Under the pieces are notes generated by a model. It did no database searches. It saw nothing but the letters and a program-made list of their open reading frames with translations, and had not been told where the DNA came from. Position numbers and translations under genes: made by a program. Positions 38,649 through 49,986 of a stretch of 64,000 nucleotides of DNA are shown here, piece after piece. The stretch comes from Flavobacterium sp. CF136 (GTDB taxonomy: Bacteria; Bacteroidota; Bacteroidia; Flavobacteriales; Flavobacteriaceae), in the NCBI RefSeq assembly GCF_000282055.1, contig NZ_AKJZ01000008.1, forward strand, positions 62,001 through 126,000, written 5' to 3'. Numbering within the stretch: position 1 is the first letter of the stretch; the number at the start of each line of letters is the position of its first letter.

Positions 38649-39026
38649 TTATTTAGTTGTAGAAATACTATTTTTCGTTTTTATTTGATAAACAATTTCC
38701 CAAAAAATAATAGGAAAAAGAGCATTGGCCATTAATGCCGTCTTGATACCATAAGCATCATATTGTGAAAATAGATGTAAATCTCCAAACTTTAAAGCTA
38801 AGAATAAGGCCAAAGGTGCAATTATAACAGAACAGACTATATTTAATAAAGGTGTCCATTTTAATATCAAAAAGGAATAAATAAGATTTATAAGTAAAAA
38901 ACCGCAGCCTAAAGTTATAAATCTATAGTCTTTTAACTTTTCGCCTAGCGTGAGGAAAAGTGAAGTTGAAAAACTATATGTAAAAAATAATATGGAATAG
39001 ATTAAAATTCGTATTTGTGGTTTCAT
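38649..39026 (-). CDS. Small four-helix membrane protein
   Basis: 125 residues with four hydrophobic segments (about 7-25, 36-54, 58-78 and 95-112), short loops and no recognisable motif. The C-terminus is Lys/Thr-rich. An uncharacterised inner-membrane protein; no operon partner is evident although neighbours lie on the same strand. Confidence 0.6.
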   Translation of the reverse strand: MKPQIRILIYSILFFTYSFSTSLFLTLGEKLKDYRFITLGCGFLLINLIYSFLILKWTPLLNIVCSVIIAPLALFLALKFGDLHLFSQYDAYGIKTALMANALFPIIFWEIVYQIKTKNSISTTK

Positions 39027-39114
39027 TTTTTATGTTTAATTGTTTGAAATAATAATGTCATGGTCTAAAAAACGTTTTTTGCTTACCATTTCTCAAAGCG
39101 TGGCGTTTTGCTGC

Positions 39115-39564
39115 TTATTGCAAAATCGCATCTATTTTAGCTTCTGATTTTTCTTTGATGGTACTGTCCGGATGAAAACTCCAGATAATCAGAAATTTTC
39201 CTTTTGCAAGATATTCTTCCGGATGTGCGTCTGTTGGTTCGTTGTCTTTTCCCCACAGCAATCCTTGCAGAAACCTATCACCTTTGAATCTGTTTTCAAA
39301 TTCAAAATACATGATAGACCCACTATCTGTTTTACTTTTAAAACTTTGCATTTGTTTGCTTTTTACCGTTCCAACAATATTGCTATATGTTTCAATATCG
39401 TTATAAAAAGTGCAGGCCTGAGCAGAAACACAGTTGTTACCATCGCTTAAAAAGTAGCTTTTGGGAATTTCTTTATTTTTTAGTTTTAAATCAGCGATAG
39501 TCTGGCTGAATAAATTAGTAGTAAGTAACAGAAATAATGCCGACAGGGGAATCGTAATTTTCAT
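39115..39564 (-). CDS. Small secreted protein of unknown function
   Basis: 149 residues. Signal peptide ITIPLSALFLLLTTNLFSQ, cut near residue 21. The mature domain contains SYFLSDGNNCVSAQACTFY with a close Cys pair that may form a disulphide, and GKFLIIWSFHPDSTIKEKSE near the end. No family recognised. Confidence 0.6.
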   Translation of the reverse strand: MKITIPLSALFLLLTTNLFSQTIADLKLKNKEIPKSYFLSDGNNCVSAQACTFYNDIETYSNIVGTVKSKQMQSFKSKTDSGSIMYFEFENRFKGDRFLQGLLWGKDNEPTDAHPEEYLAKGKFLIIWSFHPDSTIKEKSEAKIDAILQ

Positions 39565-39841
39565 GGGTTTTGTTTTTAATTTTTGGATTATGGCAGGTAC
39601 AATTATTTTAACTGTAATTGAATTTCTATTAAGCTAAAATAATATTTTTATTTGAGTTAATGGAAGTTCATTTGGTATGGAAGAGCAAAAAAATCCCATT
39701 CATCTTTTGAGATGTCATAACGTGTTGTTATAAGTCGCAAGCTAGAGCCACATGTCATTTCTGAACATATCGCCGAAGCATTCAATATCGAAGTTTATAT
39801 CGTGACAGATGGTTAAAATAAATTTTGTTATAATTCAGAGT

Positions 39842-40792
39842 CTAAAAAGTTCCAATAAAATGGAGCCCAATCATAGAATTTGAAATTTGAGGGATTAATT
39901 GTTTTTGCATTCTAAATTTTTTAGAATTGTCGTTAAAAGCACTGGATTCATTTTTTGCTATTTGCTTACGGCTGCTAATTACTACAGATCGTCCAATTAT
40001 TGTACCTATTAATCCACCTACCAATAAGTCGGAAACCCAATGGTCATGACTTTTTATATCTGCAAGGAATACCGCTGTTACAAATGTATAAGGGATCCAA
40101 TAGTTGTTGTATTCCATTTGGAATACTTTTGCAACAGCAAAATAAGAGGTAGTATGAAAAGAAGGAAATGAAGTACCAGGACCACCTTGCTCGAAGTGAA
40201 TCCCATGGAAGTTTCCAAAATCCCATGGATCTTTTGTCCAGGGCTCTACTACAGGTTTATCATCATTTATTCTTCTTTGAGGCCTGTTTCTCGATGTTAT
40301 CGTTTTTAGAAATATCTGAGTTATAACATAAGAATATGCTAAAGATTTAGCAGCATTAAGAGCAACAACTTGTCCTTTTTTGTTGTTAATAATTAATGAA
40401 CCTGCATACAGTCCAATGATTGGGTAAACAATATAGGGGTCATCTCCGGTTATAATTTTAGTATTTTTTGGTCCAATATCAGGCAAACTATAATCAATAT
40501 TCGGTTCAATCTTATCGTGCAAAAAACCTGTAGTTTGTTTGTCAATGGCTATTAAACCAATTATCCCCGCAGTATAAAGAGCTGTTCTTTTCCAGTTACC
40601 TGACACGTTATGTCCCATTGCTGAAAAATCACCCGGGACACTATGAAAGCTGTCTGCAAGTACGGAACCTGCTACTTTGAACCGATTGTCTTTTTTTATT
40701 TTTATGCTGTCATTTTTTATCTTTAGGCTGTCATTCTGAGAAAGGCAGGAAACCGAAAGTATGCTTAAAAAGATTAGAATGTAAAATTTCAT
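39842..40792 (-). CDS. PAP2-family phosphatase, membrane associated
   Basis: 316 residues. N-terminal signal with a possible lipobox (LSILSVSCLSQ). The phosphatase signature is present in three parts: KTITSRNRP (K-x6-RP), SFPSFHT (where PSGH is usual, Gly replaced by Phe) and SHDHWVSD (H-x3-D). The second motif and the missing SR of the third are deviations, so activity may be altered. PAP2 enzymes dephosphorylate lipid phosphates such as undecaprenyl-PP or phosphatidic acid. Single gene. Confidence 0.85.
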   Translation of the reverse strand: MKFYILIFLSILSVSCLSQNDSLKIKNDSIKIKKDNRFKVAGSVLADSFHSVPGDFSAMGHNVSGNWKRTALYTAGIIGLIAIDKQTTGFLHDKIEPNIDYSLPDIGPKNTKIITGDDPYIVYPIIGLYAGSLIINNKKGQVVALNAAKSLAYSYVITQIFLKTITSRNRPQRRINDDKPVVEPWTKDPWDFGNFHGIHFEQGGPGTSFPSFHTTSYFAVAKVFQMEYNNYWIPYTFVTAVFLADIKSHDHWVSDLLVGGLIGTIIGRSVVISSRKQIAKNESSAFNDNSKKFRMQKQLIPQISNSMIGLHFIGTF

Positions 40793-41221
40793 AGTAAACC
40801 ATTTTAAATTAAAACTTTATTTAATACATATCTATGGATGCAATTATTTGTAAGTAAAACATACTTCCACAAAATGTTAAAAATCAGCATCTTGAAACAC
40901 AAAAACACCCTCTATCTCAAATTTAATAAAAAAATATGTAAGAATTTTTATAAATAATAAATTCTTTGTATTGTAAATTAGACTAAATCAGATGTTTACA
41001 GAAATAAAATATCTGATTTAGAAGTAGTTGAATTTATCTCTATTGACAGTGAAAATTCTTTGTTTAAAGGGATTTGGCTATCGCTCGTGTCTTCCTTCAT
41101 CATTATGACAAACGGGATGAGAGCTTCGACTTCGCTCAGCCTGACCTTATTGAGCAAAAAAAATCCCATTCACCTTTCGGGAATGGGACTTCATCATTGA
41201 TATTCTCTTTTTTTTTTATTT
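40793..41221. other. 429-bp gap between PAP2 gene and lysA
   Basis: Holds the lysA terminator (41156-41188) and a GCTTCGACTTCGCTCAGCCT motif at 41123-41142 that is common among flavobacterial intergenic repeats. No gene is supported. Confidence 0.5.
41156..41188 (-). terminator. Intrinsic terminator after lysA
   Basis: CCCATTC (41165-41171) pairs with GAATGGG (41181-41187) with additional flanking pairs; the A-run before it is the U-tract of the minus-strand transcript. Confidence 0.75.
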
Positions 41222-42439
41222 TTAAACTGTTGCTTCTACAGGCAACGGAATTTGATTTTTAAGCAAATCTTCGAATGTTTCGTGTTGACGAATCAGGATT
41301 CCCTGACCGTTCATCCATAAAACCTCAGCCGGTTTGTATCTTGAATTGTAGTTCGATGCCATTGAGAAACAATATGCTCCTGCGTTTCTGAATGCTAAGA
41401 TATCGCCTTCTGCAATTTCCGGGATTCTTCTGTTGCTTGCAAACGTATCGGTTTCGCAAATGTATCCTACTACGGAGTAAAAACGCTCTTTCCCTTTTGG
41501 ATTTGAGATGTTTTCAATATGGTGCTGTGAACCGTAGAACATTGGACGAATCAAATGGTTGAAACCACTATCAATTCCGGCAAAAACTGTTGAAGTCGTT
41601 TGTTTTACTACGTTTACTTTCGCCAAAAAGAAACCTGCTTCGCTCACTAAGAATTTTCCAGGTTCGAAAATCAGGGTTAAATCTTTGCCATATTCAGCAC
41701 AAAAAGAATTGAATCTTTTTGATAATTTTTTACCTAATTCCTCAATATCCGTTTCGATATCGTCTTTTTTGTAAGGTACTTTGAATCCGCTTCCGAAATC
41801 TAAAAACTCCAGGTTTTTGAATTTTTTAGCTGCGTCGAATAATATTTCGGCTGCATATAAAAACACTTCAATATCTAAAATATCAGATCCTGTGTGCATG
41901 TGGATACCTACGATATTCATATTCGTATTTTCTACAATACGCACTAAATGAGGTAATTGATGTACAGAAATTCCGAATTTACTATCAATATGACCTACCG
42001 AAATATTTTCGTTCCCACCCGCCATTACGTGCGGATTGATACGTATACATACAGGTACGGTTGGATATTTTGTTCCGAATTGCTCTAATATGGAAAGGTT
42101 GTCAATATTAATCTGAACCCCCATTTCGGCAACTTGCTCGATCTCTTCCAACGAAACACCGTTTGGTGTAAAGAAGATTTTTTCAGGTTCATAGCCAGCA
42201 TGAAGCCCTAATAAAACTTCCTGAATTGATACAGTATCTAAGCCTGACCCCATGTTCTTTAATAACTGAAGAATCGCAACATTAGACAAAGCCTTCATGG
42301 CATAGTTAATTCGCAAGTTTTCTACCTTAGAGAAAGCTTTCGTTAACCTGTTGTACTGTGATTGGATTTTTTCGGCATCATAAACATATAATGGACTTCC
42401 AAATTGGTCTGCTAACTGCAGTAAATCTTTTGCTTGCAT
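41222..42439 (-). CDS. lysA: Diaminopimelate decarboxylase
   Basis: 405 residues, normal for LysA. It decarboxylates meso-diaminopimelate to L-lysine with PLP. The PLP lysine is Lys49 in INYAMKALSN. Further motifs: GIHMHTGSDI and LDFGSGFKVPY (PLP phosphate region), LIFEPGKFLV, and the catalytic Cys in VGYICETDTFASN contributed across the dimer, then AYCFSMASNYNSR. Monocistronic, with a terminator downstream and a likely promoter box at 42566-42573. Confidence 0.95.
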   Translation of the reverse strand: MQAKDLLQLADQFGSPLYVYDAEKIQSQYNRLTKAFSKVENLRINYAMKALSNVAILQLLKNMGSGLDTVSIQEVLLGLHAGYEPEKIFFTPNGVSLEEIEQVAEMGVQINIDNLSILEQFGTKYPTVPVCIRINPHVMAGGNENISVGHIDSKFGISVHQLPHLVRIVENTNMNIVGIHMHTGSDILDIEVFLYAAEILFDAAKKFKNLEFLDFGSGFKVPYKKDDIETDIEELGKKLSKRFNSFCAEYGKDLTLIFEPGKFLVSEAGFFLAKVNVVKQTTSTVFAGIDSGFNHLIRPMFYGSQHHIENISNPKGKERFYSVVGYICETDTFASNRRIPEIAEGDILAFRNAGAYCFSMASNYNSRYKPAEVLWMNGQGILIRQHETFEDLLKNQIPLPVEATV

Positions 42440-42565
42440 TGTTAAACTATTTTAAGCAAATTTATTACTCTTTTGAGAGTATACAAATTAAATGTAGAAA
42501 AATAACAAATTATAACAAATTGTTTCAAAATAAACATTTATCTTTTATATTATTGTTTTTTGGAA

Positions 42566-42573
42566 CAAATGTA
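42566..42573 (-). promoter_or_regulatory. Candidate -7 box for lysA
   Basis: TACATTTG on the minus strand, 127 bp before the lysA start, leaving a fairly long AT-rich leader. Confidence 0.35.
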
Positions 42574-42727
42574 ATATAAAGTAATATTTGATTTTTTGTA
42601 ACTTCCAGTTGCAAATTATCTTTGATTATCCAAACGTTCATATATTCGTTAAGAACACCCATAATCATCAGTAAATTCTATCTTACTTACATTAGAAAAC
42701 AATGGTTAAAATATTAATTTCAGGTTA

Positions 42728-43732
42728 TTATTTTTTATTATTTTTAATCTCTTGTTCCAAAGCTTTCAGTTCTTGCAAATCTTCGAGATCTGCTTTTTTA
42801 GCTTCTTCTGTTTTTCGTTTTGTATTAAAAGTGCGATAGACTTTTTCTGCTATTTCCTCCATTTGGGGATTACTAATACTGCCTTTGCCATGTAAGATAG
42901 GTTTGTCGTTCAGGTCTAAAATTTTATCTACATTTTCTTTCCAAAAATTCATTGTAATATCCTGCCTGTTTTTGGCTCTCAATTCCGCTGTTTCCAAAAA
43001 GACAACTATAAAACGATTCAGGCTGTCAATTTCATCTTCGGTTAGGTAATTCTTTGCAATAAAAATATCCTGTTTTCTTACCACAGTTCCTTTCCAATTG
43101 GTTAATGCCATATTGGTTTCGTTTTCATTAGCCCTGCTTACTATAATTTCGGCAGCAGTTTTTCCTGTAATAGCAAAGAGTAATTTATTCTGTGTTTCAG
43201 CAAAAAACATTTGAGTTGCTTTGTCAGTAGCATCATAGTCGCTGCTCAGGGCAAACAAATCTCTTACTTTTTGGTAAAAACGTTTTTCAGAAGCTCTAAC
43301 GTCTCTTATCCTGGCAAGCAGTTCATCAAAATAGTCAGGTCTTCCATCAGGATTTTTAAGGCGTTCATCATCCATAACAAATCCCTTAATCATATATTCT
43401 TTCAGATTGTGATTTGCCCATTGCCTGAACTGTGTACCTCGTTTGCTTCGTACCCTAAAGCCAATAGCCAAAATCATATCTAAACTGTAAAAAGTTACAT
43501 TATAATTTTTACCATCTGAAGCAGTTGTCAAGTAATCCTTGACAACTGAATTCACATCTAACTCTCTATCCTCCAGTATATTTATTATATGCAAGCTGAT
43601 ATTTTGTTTAGAGGTGTCAAAAAGTTCTGCAAGTTGTTGCTGATTCATCCAAACAGAATCCTCTTTTACATAAAGAGAAACAGCAGATTTTCCATCCTGG
43701 GTATTGTATATAATGATATTTTTATCTTCCAT
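42728..43732 (-). CDS. RhuM-family protein
   Basis: 334 residues. The N-terminal two thirds match the RhuM (virulence RhuM) family: VWMNQQQLAELFDTSKQNIS, a helix-turn-helix-like segment, then NVTFYSLDMILAIGFRVRSK and QFRQWANHNLKEYMIKGFVM. A C-terminal helical domain (NFWKENVDKILDLND, then a Lys/Glu-rich tail) follows. RhuM genes sit in mobile or pathogenicity islands, often near restriction-modification genes; the molecular role is unknown. Here it stands alone between lysA and gltD, suggesting an isolated insertion. Confidence 0.9.
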   Translation of the reverse strand: MEDKNIIIYNTQDGKSAVSLYVKEDSVWMNQQQLAELFDTSKQNISLHIINILEDRELDVNSVVKDYLTTASDGKNYNVTFYSLDMILAIGFRVRSKRGTQFRQWANHNLKEYMIKGFVMDDERLKNPDGRPDYFDELLARIRDVRASEKRFYQKVRDLFALSSDYDATDKATQMFFAETQNKLLFAITGKTAAEIIVSRANENETNMALTNWKGTVVRKQDIFIAKNYLTEDEIDSLNRFIVVFLETAELRAKNRQDITMNFWKENVDKILDLNDKPILHGKGSISNPQMEEIAEKVYRTFNTKRKTEEAKKADLEDLQELKALEQEIKNNKK

Positions 43733-43939
43733 AATGTCTCATTAAAAATGCTTAAATTTCAACTATTGCTTGAGAATTTATAATCTTTAAAACCGACTAA
43801 AAGTAATCCTTTTTGAACTAAATAATCTATCAACACTTAATAATTTTTGAGGTATTTATTTTTGGAATTCATCAATAGATACTGTTCAATAAGGAAGATT
43901 TAGTTTATTCATTTTTACATTTCAAGATATTTTTTGAAC

Positions 43940-43974
43940 AAAAAAAAGACCTTGAAAATGAATCAAGGTCTTTT
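43940..43974 (-). terminator. Intrinsic terminator after gltD
   Basis: AAGACCTTGA pairs with TCAAGGTCTT around a short loop, A-run on the left reading as U-tract on the minus strand. Confidence 0.85.
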
Positions 43975-43993
43975 AAAAATATTTCTTTTGTTA

Positions 43994-45448
43994 TTATACT
44001 CCCAATAAATCTCCACCTTCTTTAGTAGGCAAATCAGATTTACCCATTAAGTAAATATCAACTTGTCTGGCGGCCTCTCTACCTTCAGATATCGCCCAGA
44101 CAATTAATGATTGCCCTCTTCTCATATCTCCGGCAGTAAATACGTTTGGAACATTAGTCTGGTAATTATGAGCTTTGTAGTTGCTTCTAAAATCAAGTTC
44201 TAATCCTAATTGCTCGCTTAACGTTTTTTCCGGTCCGGTAAATCCAAGTGCCAATAAAGCTAAATCACAAGGCCATACTTTTTCAGAACCTTCTACTTCA
44301 ATTAACTCAGGACGTTGTCCGGGAACTATTTTCCAGTCAACATTTACTGTTTTTAAAGCTATCAATTTACCATTGGCATCCTTGATAAATTCTTTTGTGT
44401 TAATTAACCAGTTTCTGTCACAACCTTCTTTGTGTGAAGTTGATGTTTTTAACTGCAGCGGCCAGTAAGGCCAAGGAGTCGATTTATCTCTTCCTACCGG
44501 CGGCTTAGGCATGATTTCGAAGTTAGTTACCGATTTTGCCCCGTGACGGTTTGATGTCCCTACGCAATCAGATCCTGTATCTCCACCTCCAATTACAATA
44601 ACATCTTTACCGGTTGCCAATACCTGATTTTCAATTTTCTCTCCGTATAGTACTTTTGTTTGTTGAGACAAGAAATCCATAGCCTGAACCACACCATCAG
44701 CATCAGCTCCCGGAGTAGGCAAACCTCTTCTTTCTGTAGCTCCGCCACAAAGTACAATAGAATCGAATGCTTTTAAATCTTCAATAGCGTAATTTACACC
44801 AACATTAGCATTTACTTTAAAAGTAATTCCTTCTGCTTCTAAAATAGCCACACGTCTGTCGATAATCCCTTTTTCTAATTTAAAATTCGGAATTCCATAA
44901 CGCAATAAACCTCCAATAGCATTGTCTCTTTCAAAAACAGTAACAGTATGACCTGCTCTGTTTAATTGTTGTGCTGCTGCCAAACCTGCAGGACCGGAAC
45001 CTACAACTGCAACTGTTTTACCAGTTCTTACCTTTGGTGGCTGTGGTTTGATCCATCCTTCCTTAAAAGCACGTTCAACGATATTTTTTTCAATATTCTC
45101 TATAGAAATTGGATCTTCAATAAGTCCTAACACACATGCTTTTTCACATGGTGCCGGGCAAAGACGTCCTGTAAATTCAGGAAAATTATTGGTTGAATGT
45201 AAAATCCATGAGGCTTTTTGCCATTCTTCCTGATACACCATGTGATTGAAATCGGGAATTAAATTCCCAAGAGGGCAACCACTGTGACAAAAAGGAATAC
45301 CACAATCCATGCAACGAGATCCTTGAGTAGTAATTTCAGCTTCACTCAAAGGAATCGTAAATTCATTATAATTTCCTACACGTTCTTTAACCGCTAGATA
45401 TGATTCGTCTTGTCTTTCGAATTCTTTAAAACCTGTTACTTTTCCCAT
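43994..45448 (-). CDS. gltD: Glutamate synthase (NADPH) small subunit
   Basis: 484 residues. It carries NADPH oxidation and electron transfer to the large subunit. Cys ligands for the [4Fe-4S] clusters are visible: RCMDCGIPFCHSGCP (Cys46, 49, 54, 58) and CPAPCEKACVLG (Cys97, 101, 105). Then the FAD motif VAVVGSGPAGLAAAQQL and the NADPH motif VIVIGGGDTGSDC, and GDMRRGQSLIVWAISEGRE near the C-terminus. Ends in LLGV. It lies 4 bp after gltB and is surely in one operon with it. Confidence 0.97.
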   Translation of the reverse strand: MGKVTGFKEFERQDESYLAVKERVGNYNEFTIPLSEAEITTQGSRCMDCGIPFCHSGCPLGNLIPDFNHMVYQEEWQKASWILHSTNNFPEFTGRLCPAPCEKACVLGLIEDPISIENIEKNIVERAFKEGWIKPQPPKVRTGKTVAVVGSGPAGLAAAQQLNRAGHTVTVFERDNAIGGLLRYGIPNFKLEKGIIDRRVAILEAEGITFKVNANVGVNYAIEDLKAFDSIVLCGGATERRGLPTPGADADGVVQAMDFLSQQTKVLYGEKIENQVLATGKDVIVIGGGDTGSDCVGTSNRHGAKSVTNFEIMPKPPVGRDKSTPWPYWPLQLKTSTSHKEGCDRNWLINTKEFIKDANGKLIALKTVNVDWKIVPGQRPELIEVEGSEKVWPCDLALLALGFTGPEKTLSEQLGLELDFRSNYKAHNYQTNVPNVFTAGDMRRGQSLIVWAISEGREAARQVDIYLMGKSDLPTKEGGDLLGV

Positions 45449-45452
45449 TGTA

Positions 45453-48400
45453 TTATGCTGTTAATTCTTCTACCATTTGTTCTTCTGTTTCCAGACGCTT
45501 TAACGCTTTTTTGTACTCTGTAGGCATAACTTTTACAAAATTGTCTAAGCTTGTTGCCCAATCATTTAATAATTCTTTCCCTCTGCTGCTTTCCGTGTAC
45601 AGAACGTGTTTTTCAATCAATCCTCTTAAGTCAGCTTCATCTTCGCCTTCGACTGTTTCGAATTCAATTGTTTCAGTATTACACAATCCGTTCTTAAATT
45701 TGTGTTCAGGATCATAGATATAAGCAATACCACCACTCATACCTGCCGCAAAATTACGGCCGGTACTGCCCAGTACTACAACTTTACCTCCGGTCATGTA
45801 CTCACAACCGTGATCTCCAACACCTTCCACTACAGCAACCGCTCCAGAATTACGTACTGCAAATCGTTCTCCGGCTATACCATTAATATAAGCCTCTCCT
45901 TCGATTGCACCAAATAAACAAACGTTTCCAACAATGATATTCTTCTCAGCTACAAAAGTGGCTTTTGCAGGTTTTTTAATGATTAATTTAGCTCCGGACA
46001 ATCCTTTACCTAAATAATCATTCGTATTTCCTTCTACAGTAAATGTCAGTCCATGAGCACTAAACGCCCCTAAACTCTGACCTGCAGAACCAGTAAAATT
46101 AATATTTAAGGTATCCTCAGGTAATCCAAGGTGACCATATATTTTAGAAATTTCATTACTTACAATAGCACCAACTGAACGGTTTATGTTGTTGATTGGA
46201 TACGCTAAAGTCATTTTTTCTTTTCTGTATAAAGCACGGTGAGAATCTTTCAGGATTTGGAAATCCAATACACCTTCTAAATTATGGTCCTGCTTTTCTG
46301 TATTTGAAACTGGCATTGTTTTATACGCTGCCGGTCTGTACAAAATAGAAGATAAGTCTAAACCTCTTGCTTTATAGTGATCAATAGCTTTGTTAGAATT
46401 GATTTTATGGGTTTGTCCCACCATTTCTCCTAAAGTTCTGAATCCTAATTGCGCCATAATACCTCTCAATTCTTCTGCAACATAATAGAAGAAATTAATA
46501 ACGTGTTCTGGTGTTCCTTTGAAATTTTTACGCAAATCTTTATCCTGAGTAGCAATTCCTACCGGACAAGTATTCAGGTGACATTTACGCATCATGATAC
46601 AACCGGAAGCTACAAGAGGAGCGGTTGCAAAACCAAATTCTTCAGCACCTAATAAAGCAGCAATAGCTACATCACGTCCAGTTTTTAACTGACCGTCACA
46701 TTCTACAACAATTCTGCTTCTTAAGTTATTCAATACCAAAGTTTGTTGTGCTTCTGCCAATCCAAGTTCCCAGGGAAGTCCGGCATGTTTCAATGATGTT
46801 AAAGGAGAAGCTCCTGTTCCACCATCATAACCTGCAATTAAAACAACATCAGCTTTCGCTTTAGCAACACCTGCAGCGATTGTTCCAACTCCAACTTCAG
46901 AAACCAATTTCACATTGATACGGGCTTCTCTGTTGGCATTTTTCAAGTCAAAGATTAATTGTGCCAAATCTTCAATAGAATAAATATCGTGGTGTGGCGG
47001 AGGCGAAATCAATCCTACGAAAGGAGTTGAATTACGTGCTTCTGCAATCCACGGTAATACTTTTTCTCCGGGTAACTGACCACCTTCTCCGGGTTTAGCT
47101 CCCTGAGCCATTTTAATCTGAATTTCTTTTGCGCTTGATAAGTAGTGGGAAGTAACTCCAAAACGTCCCGAAGCAACTTGCTTGATAGCCGAGTTACGAC
47201 TGTCTCCATTGATGTCCGGCTGAAAACGTTTTCTGTCTTCTCCACCTTCACCTGAATTGGATTTTCCTCCAATACGGTTCATTGCAATAGCTAAATTTTC
47301 ATGCGCTTCTCTTGAGATAGATCCGTAAGACATTGCTCCCGTTTTGAAACGTTTTACAATTTCTGTCCATGGTTCAACTTCGTCTAATGGAATTGGATTT
47401 AAATTATCAAATTCAAATAATCCACGAATAGTCATTAAATTTTTAGCCTGATCGTTAACTGCATTCGAATATACATCGTAACTAGCCTGATCACTCAATC
47501 GAACAGCCTGTTGTAATTTGGCAATCGTAGTTGGATTAAACATGTGTCTTTCTCCATTACGTCTCCATCTGTATTCTCCTCCAATATTTAAACCTAATCT
47601 GTTTGGAATTAATTTATCAGGGTATGCATATTTGTATCTTTCCGTAATTTCTTTTTCAATTTCATACAATCCAATACCTTCAATTCTTGAAGTAGTATAT
47701 GGGAAGTATTTTTGAACAAATTTAGAATTGAATCCAACAATTTCAAAAATTTGAGAACCTCTGTATGAATGTAATGTTGAGATTCCAATTTTATTCATAA
47801 TTTTCAAGATCCCTGAACCAATAGCTTTATTGAAATTGTCAACCGCTTTTTGTTCACTGATTCCGGTAATGAATCCTTCCTGTACCTGTACACGAATAAT
47901 TTCATTTACCATATATGGATTAATCGCACTGGCGCCATATCCAAACAATGTAGCAAAATGATGCGGTTCACGTGGTTCAGCAGATTCCATAATAATATCA
48001 AAATAAGAACGCTTACGCAAACGGTTCATTTGATGATTTACATAGGAACATGCCAATAACGCAGGAATCGGTGCAAACTCTTTATTAGCCCCTCTGTCTG
48101 AAAGAATAATAATATTTGTACCTCTTTCTACTGCCTTTGTTATTTGGACAATAATTGCGTCTAAAGCATTTTCCAAACCATTCATACCCTCCAATTTAGG
48201 ATATAAAATTTCAAACGTTTCTGCTTTAAAATTATCAATAGAAATCGTTCTGATTTTTTCTAAATCACCATTAGAAATAACCGGATTCTGAATTCTTAAT
48301 TTTCGGCATTGTTTACTGGTAATATCAAAAATATTACGATCCTGGCCTAAATTCAAAGCAATATCAGTCACAATTTCTTCACGGATTCCATCCAAAGGCG

Positions 48401-49967
48401 GATTGGTAACCTGAGCAAATAACTGTTTGAAGTAATTTGGAATTAACTGAGGTCTGTCTGATAATACCGCAAGAGGTGTATCTGTTCCCATCGAACCCAA
48501 AGCCTCTTTACCGGTTTGAGCCATTGGCGTAATCACATCCTGAATATCTTCTAAGGTATAGTTAAAAAGACGTTCTCTTGTTGGCAGATCGATAGTTTCT
48601 ATAGGACAAACTTCAGATGTTGAAGGAACATCCCTTAGATGTAATCTATATTGATCAAGCCATTCCTGATAAGGTCTTTCAGAAACAATTTTGCTTTTAA
48701 TTTCTTCATCATTAATGATGCGTCCATTGTTCATATCAACCAGGAACATTTTCCCCGGCTCTAATCTACCATGGCTTTCTACATCTTCTGCAGGAACATC
48801 TACAACTCCGATTTCGGATGCCATAATTAACTTACCACTTTTGGTAACAGTATATCTTGAAGGTCTTAGTCCGTTACGGTCCAATAAAGCACCCACATAA
48901 TCACCGTCAGAAAAAGGTACAGAAGCAGGACCATCCCATGGCTCCATGATACAAGCATTATATTCATAAAATGCTTTTCTTTCAGGCGACATTGTTTTGT
49001 GTTTTTCCCAGGCTTCAGGAATCATCATCATCATTACTTCAGGCAATGATCTTCCGGTATGCGTTAATAATTCCACAACCATATCCATAGAAGCAGAATC
49101 TGATTTGCCCGGTAAAATAATTGGGAATAATTTATCGATTTGCGGTCCGAAAACCTCACTTTTCATAATTTCTTCACGAACACGCATTCTACTCACGTTA
49201 CCACGCAAAGTATTGATCTCACCATTTTGACACATATATCTAAATGGCTGAGCCAATTCCCACGTAGGCATTGTATTAGTAGAGAAACGCTGGTGTACTA
49301 ATGCAAGACGAGTAACCAAATCCGTTTGTTGTAAATCGGTATAATACGGACCAATATCTTCAGGCATAATGATACCTTTATATATTATGGTCGTTGTAGA
49401 TAAACTTGGAACGTAAAAATAAGAGCTTTGCGATATTTTTGAACTTCTGATAATATGCTCCGTAATTTTACGTGCAGCATATAATTTTGCTTTAAATACA
49501 GCATCCTCAATAGCTTCTTTTTTTCCAATAAAAAGTTGCTCGATTTTTGGCTCTGATGCTAATGCAATTTCACCTAATTGAGAAGAATCAACCGGCACCT
49601 CTCTCCATCCTAAAACAGAAAGTCCTTGTGCTTTGACTTCTTTTTCAAAAATATCTTTACAATAATCGTATTGATTTGTAATTTTTGGCAAAAACACCAT
49701 TCCAACAGCATATTCACGTGCAGCAGGCAATTCAAAACCTGACACCCTCTTGAAGTACTCGTGAGGAATATCTATTAAAAGTCCAGCTCCATCTCCTGTT
49801 TTACCATCAGCACTCACTCCACCCCTGTGTTCCAGTTTAACTAGTATTTCAAGAGCGTCATGAATAATTTGGTTTGTCTTTTCTCCTTTAAGATTGCAGA
49901 TAAAACCAGCTCCGCAGTTTTCGTGCTCGAATTCTGGCAAATAAAGGCCTTGTTCTTTTAGTTTCAT
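45453..49967 (-). CDS. gltB: Glutamate synthase large subunit
   Basis: 1,504 residues, full length. Makes two glutamates from glutamine and 2-oxoglutarate. The class II glutaminase nucleophile is Cys18 (ENCGAGFIC) after a 17-residue propeptide that is removed. Central and synthase domains follow, with [20 protein letters not shown] for FMN, the [3Fe-4S] ligands in [19 protein letters not shown], and the C-terminal beta-helix domain ([20 protein letters not shown]). Heads the gltBD operon, with a promoter box 20 bp upstream. Confidence 0.98.
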   Translation of the reverse strand: MKLKEQGLYLPEFEHENCGAGFICNLKGEKTNQIIHDALEILVKLEHRGGVSADGKTGDGAGLLIDIPHEYFKRVSGFELPAAREYAVGMVFLPKITNQYDYCKDIFEKEVKAQGLSVLGWREVPVDSSQLGEIALASEPKIEQLFIGKKEAIEDAVFKAKLYAARKITEHIIRSSKISQSSYFYVPSLSTTTIIYKGIIMPEDIGPYYTDLQQTDLVTRLALVHQRFSTNTMPTWELAQPFRYMCQNGEINTLRGNVSRMRVREEIMKSEVFGPQIDKLFPIILPGKSDSASMDMVVELLTHTGRSLPEVMMMMIPEAWEKHKTMSPERKAFYEYNACIMEPWDGPASVPFSDGDYVGALLDRNGLRPSRYTVTKSGKLIMASEIGVVDVPAEDVESHGRLEPGKMFLVDMNNGRIINDEEIKSKIVSERPYQEWLDQYRLHLRDVPSTSEVCPIETIDLPTRERLFNYTLEDIQDVITPMAQTGKEALGSMGTDTPLAVLSDRPQLIPNYFKQLFAQVTNPPLDGIREEIVTDIALNLGQDRNIFDITSKQCRKLRIQNPVISNGDLEKIRTISIDNFKAETFEILYPKLEGMNGLENALDAIIVQITKAVERGTNIIILSDRGANKEFAPIPALLACSYVNHQMNRLRKRSYFDIIMESAEPREPHHFATLFGYGASAINPYMVNEIIRVQVQEGFITGISEQKAVDNFNKAIGSGILKIMNKIGISTLHSYRGSQIFEIVGFNSKFVQKYFPYTTSRIEGIGLYEIEKEITERYKYAYPDKLIPNRLGLNIGGEYRWRRNGERHMFNPTTIAKLQQAVRLSDQASYDVYSNAVNDQAKNLMTIRGLFEFDNLNPIPLDEVEPWTEIVKRFKTGAMSYGSISREAHENLAIAMNRIGGKSNSGEGGEDRKRFQPDINGDSRNSAIKQVASGRFGVTSHYLSSAKEIQIKMAQGAKPGEGGQLPGEKVLPWIAEARNSTPFVGLISPPPHHDIYSIEDLAQLIFDLKNANREARINVKLVSEVGVGTIAAGVAKAKADVVLIAGYDGGTGASPLTSLKHAGLPWELGLAEAQQTLVLNNLRSRIVVECDGQLKTGRDVAIAALLGAEEFGFATAPLVASGCIMMRKCHLNTCPVGIATQDKDLRKNFKGTPEHVINFFYYVAEELRGIMAQLGFRTLGEMVGQTHKINSNKAIDHYKARGLDLSSILYRPAAYKTMPVSNTEKQDHNLEGVLDFQILKDSHRALYRKEKMTLAYPINNINRSVGAIVSNEISKIYGHLGLPEDTLNINFTGSAGQSLGAFSAHGLTFTVEGNTNDYLGKGLSGAKLIIKKPAKATFVAEKNIIVGNVCLFGAIEGEAYINGIAGERFAVRNSGAVAVVEGVGDHGCEYMTGGKVVVLGSTGRNFAAGMSGGIAYIYDPEHKFKNGLCNTETIEFETVEGEDEADLRGLIEKHVLYTESSRGKELLNDWATSLDNFVKVMPTEYKKALKRLETEEQMVEELTA

Positions 49968-49986
49968 TCTTGATATTTTTTTTTTA

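Noticed and set aside
41123..41188. CRISPR-like spacing of repeats near lysA
   Set aside because: Only a single repeat unit and one terminator hairpin are present; no regular repeat-spacer array.
41074..41262. 62-codon open frame on the plus strand before lysA
   Set aside because: It runs across the intergenic repeat GCTTCGACTTCGCTCAGC, the lysA terminator hairpin and the 3' end of lysA, and the peptide has no protein-like conservation.
45453..49967. Many plus-strand open frames of 60-90 codons within gltB
   Set aside because: All lie opposite a fully conserved glutamate synthase gene and show no independent protein features.
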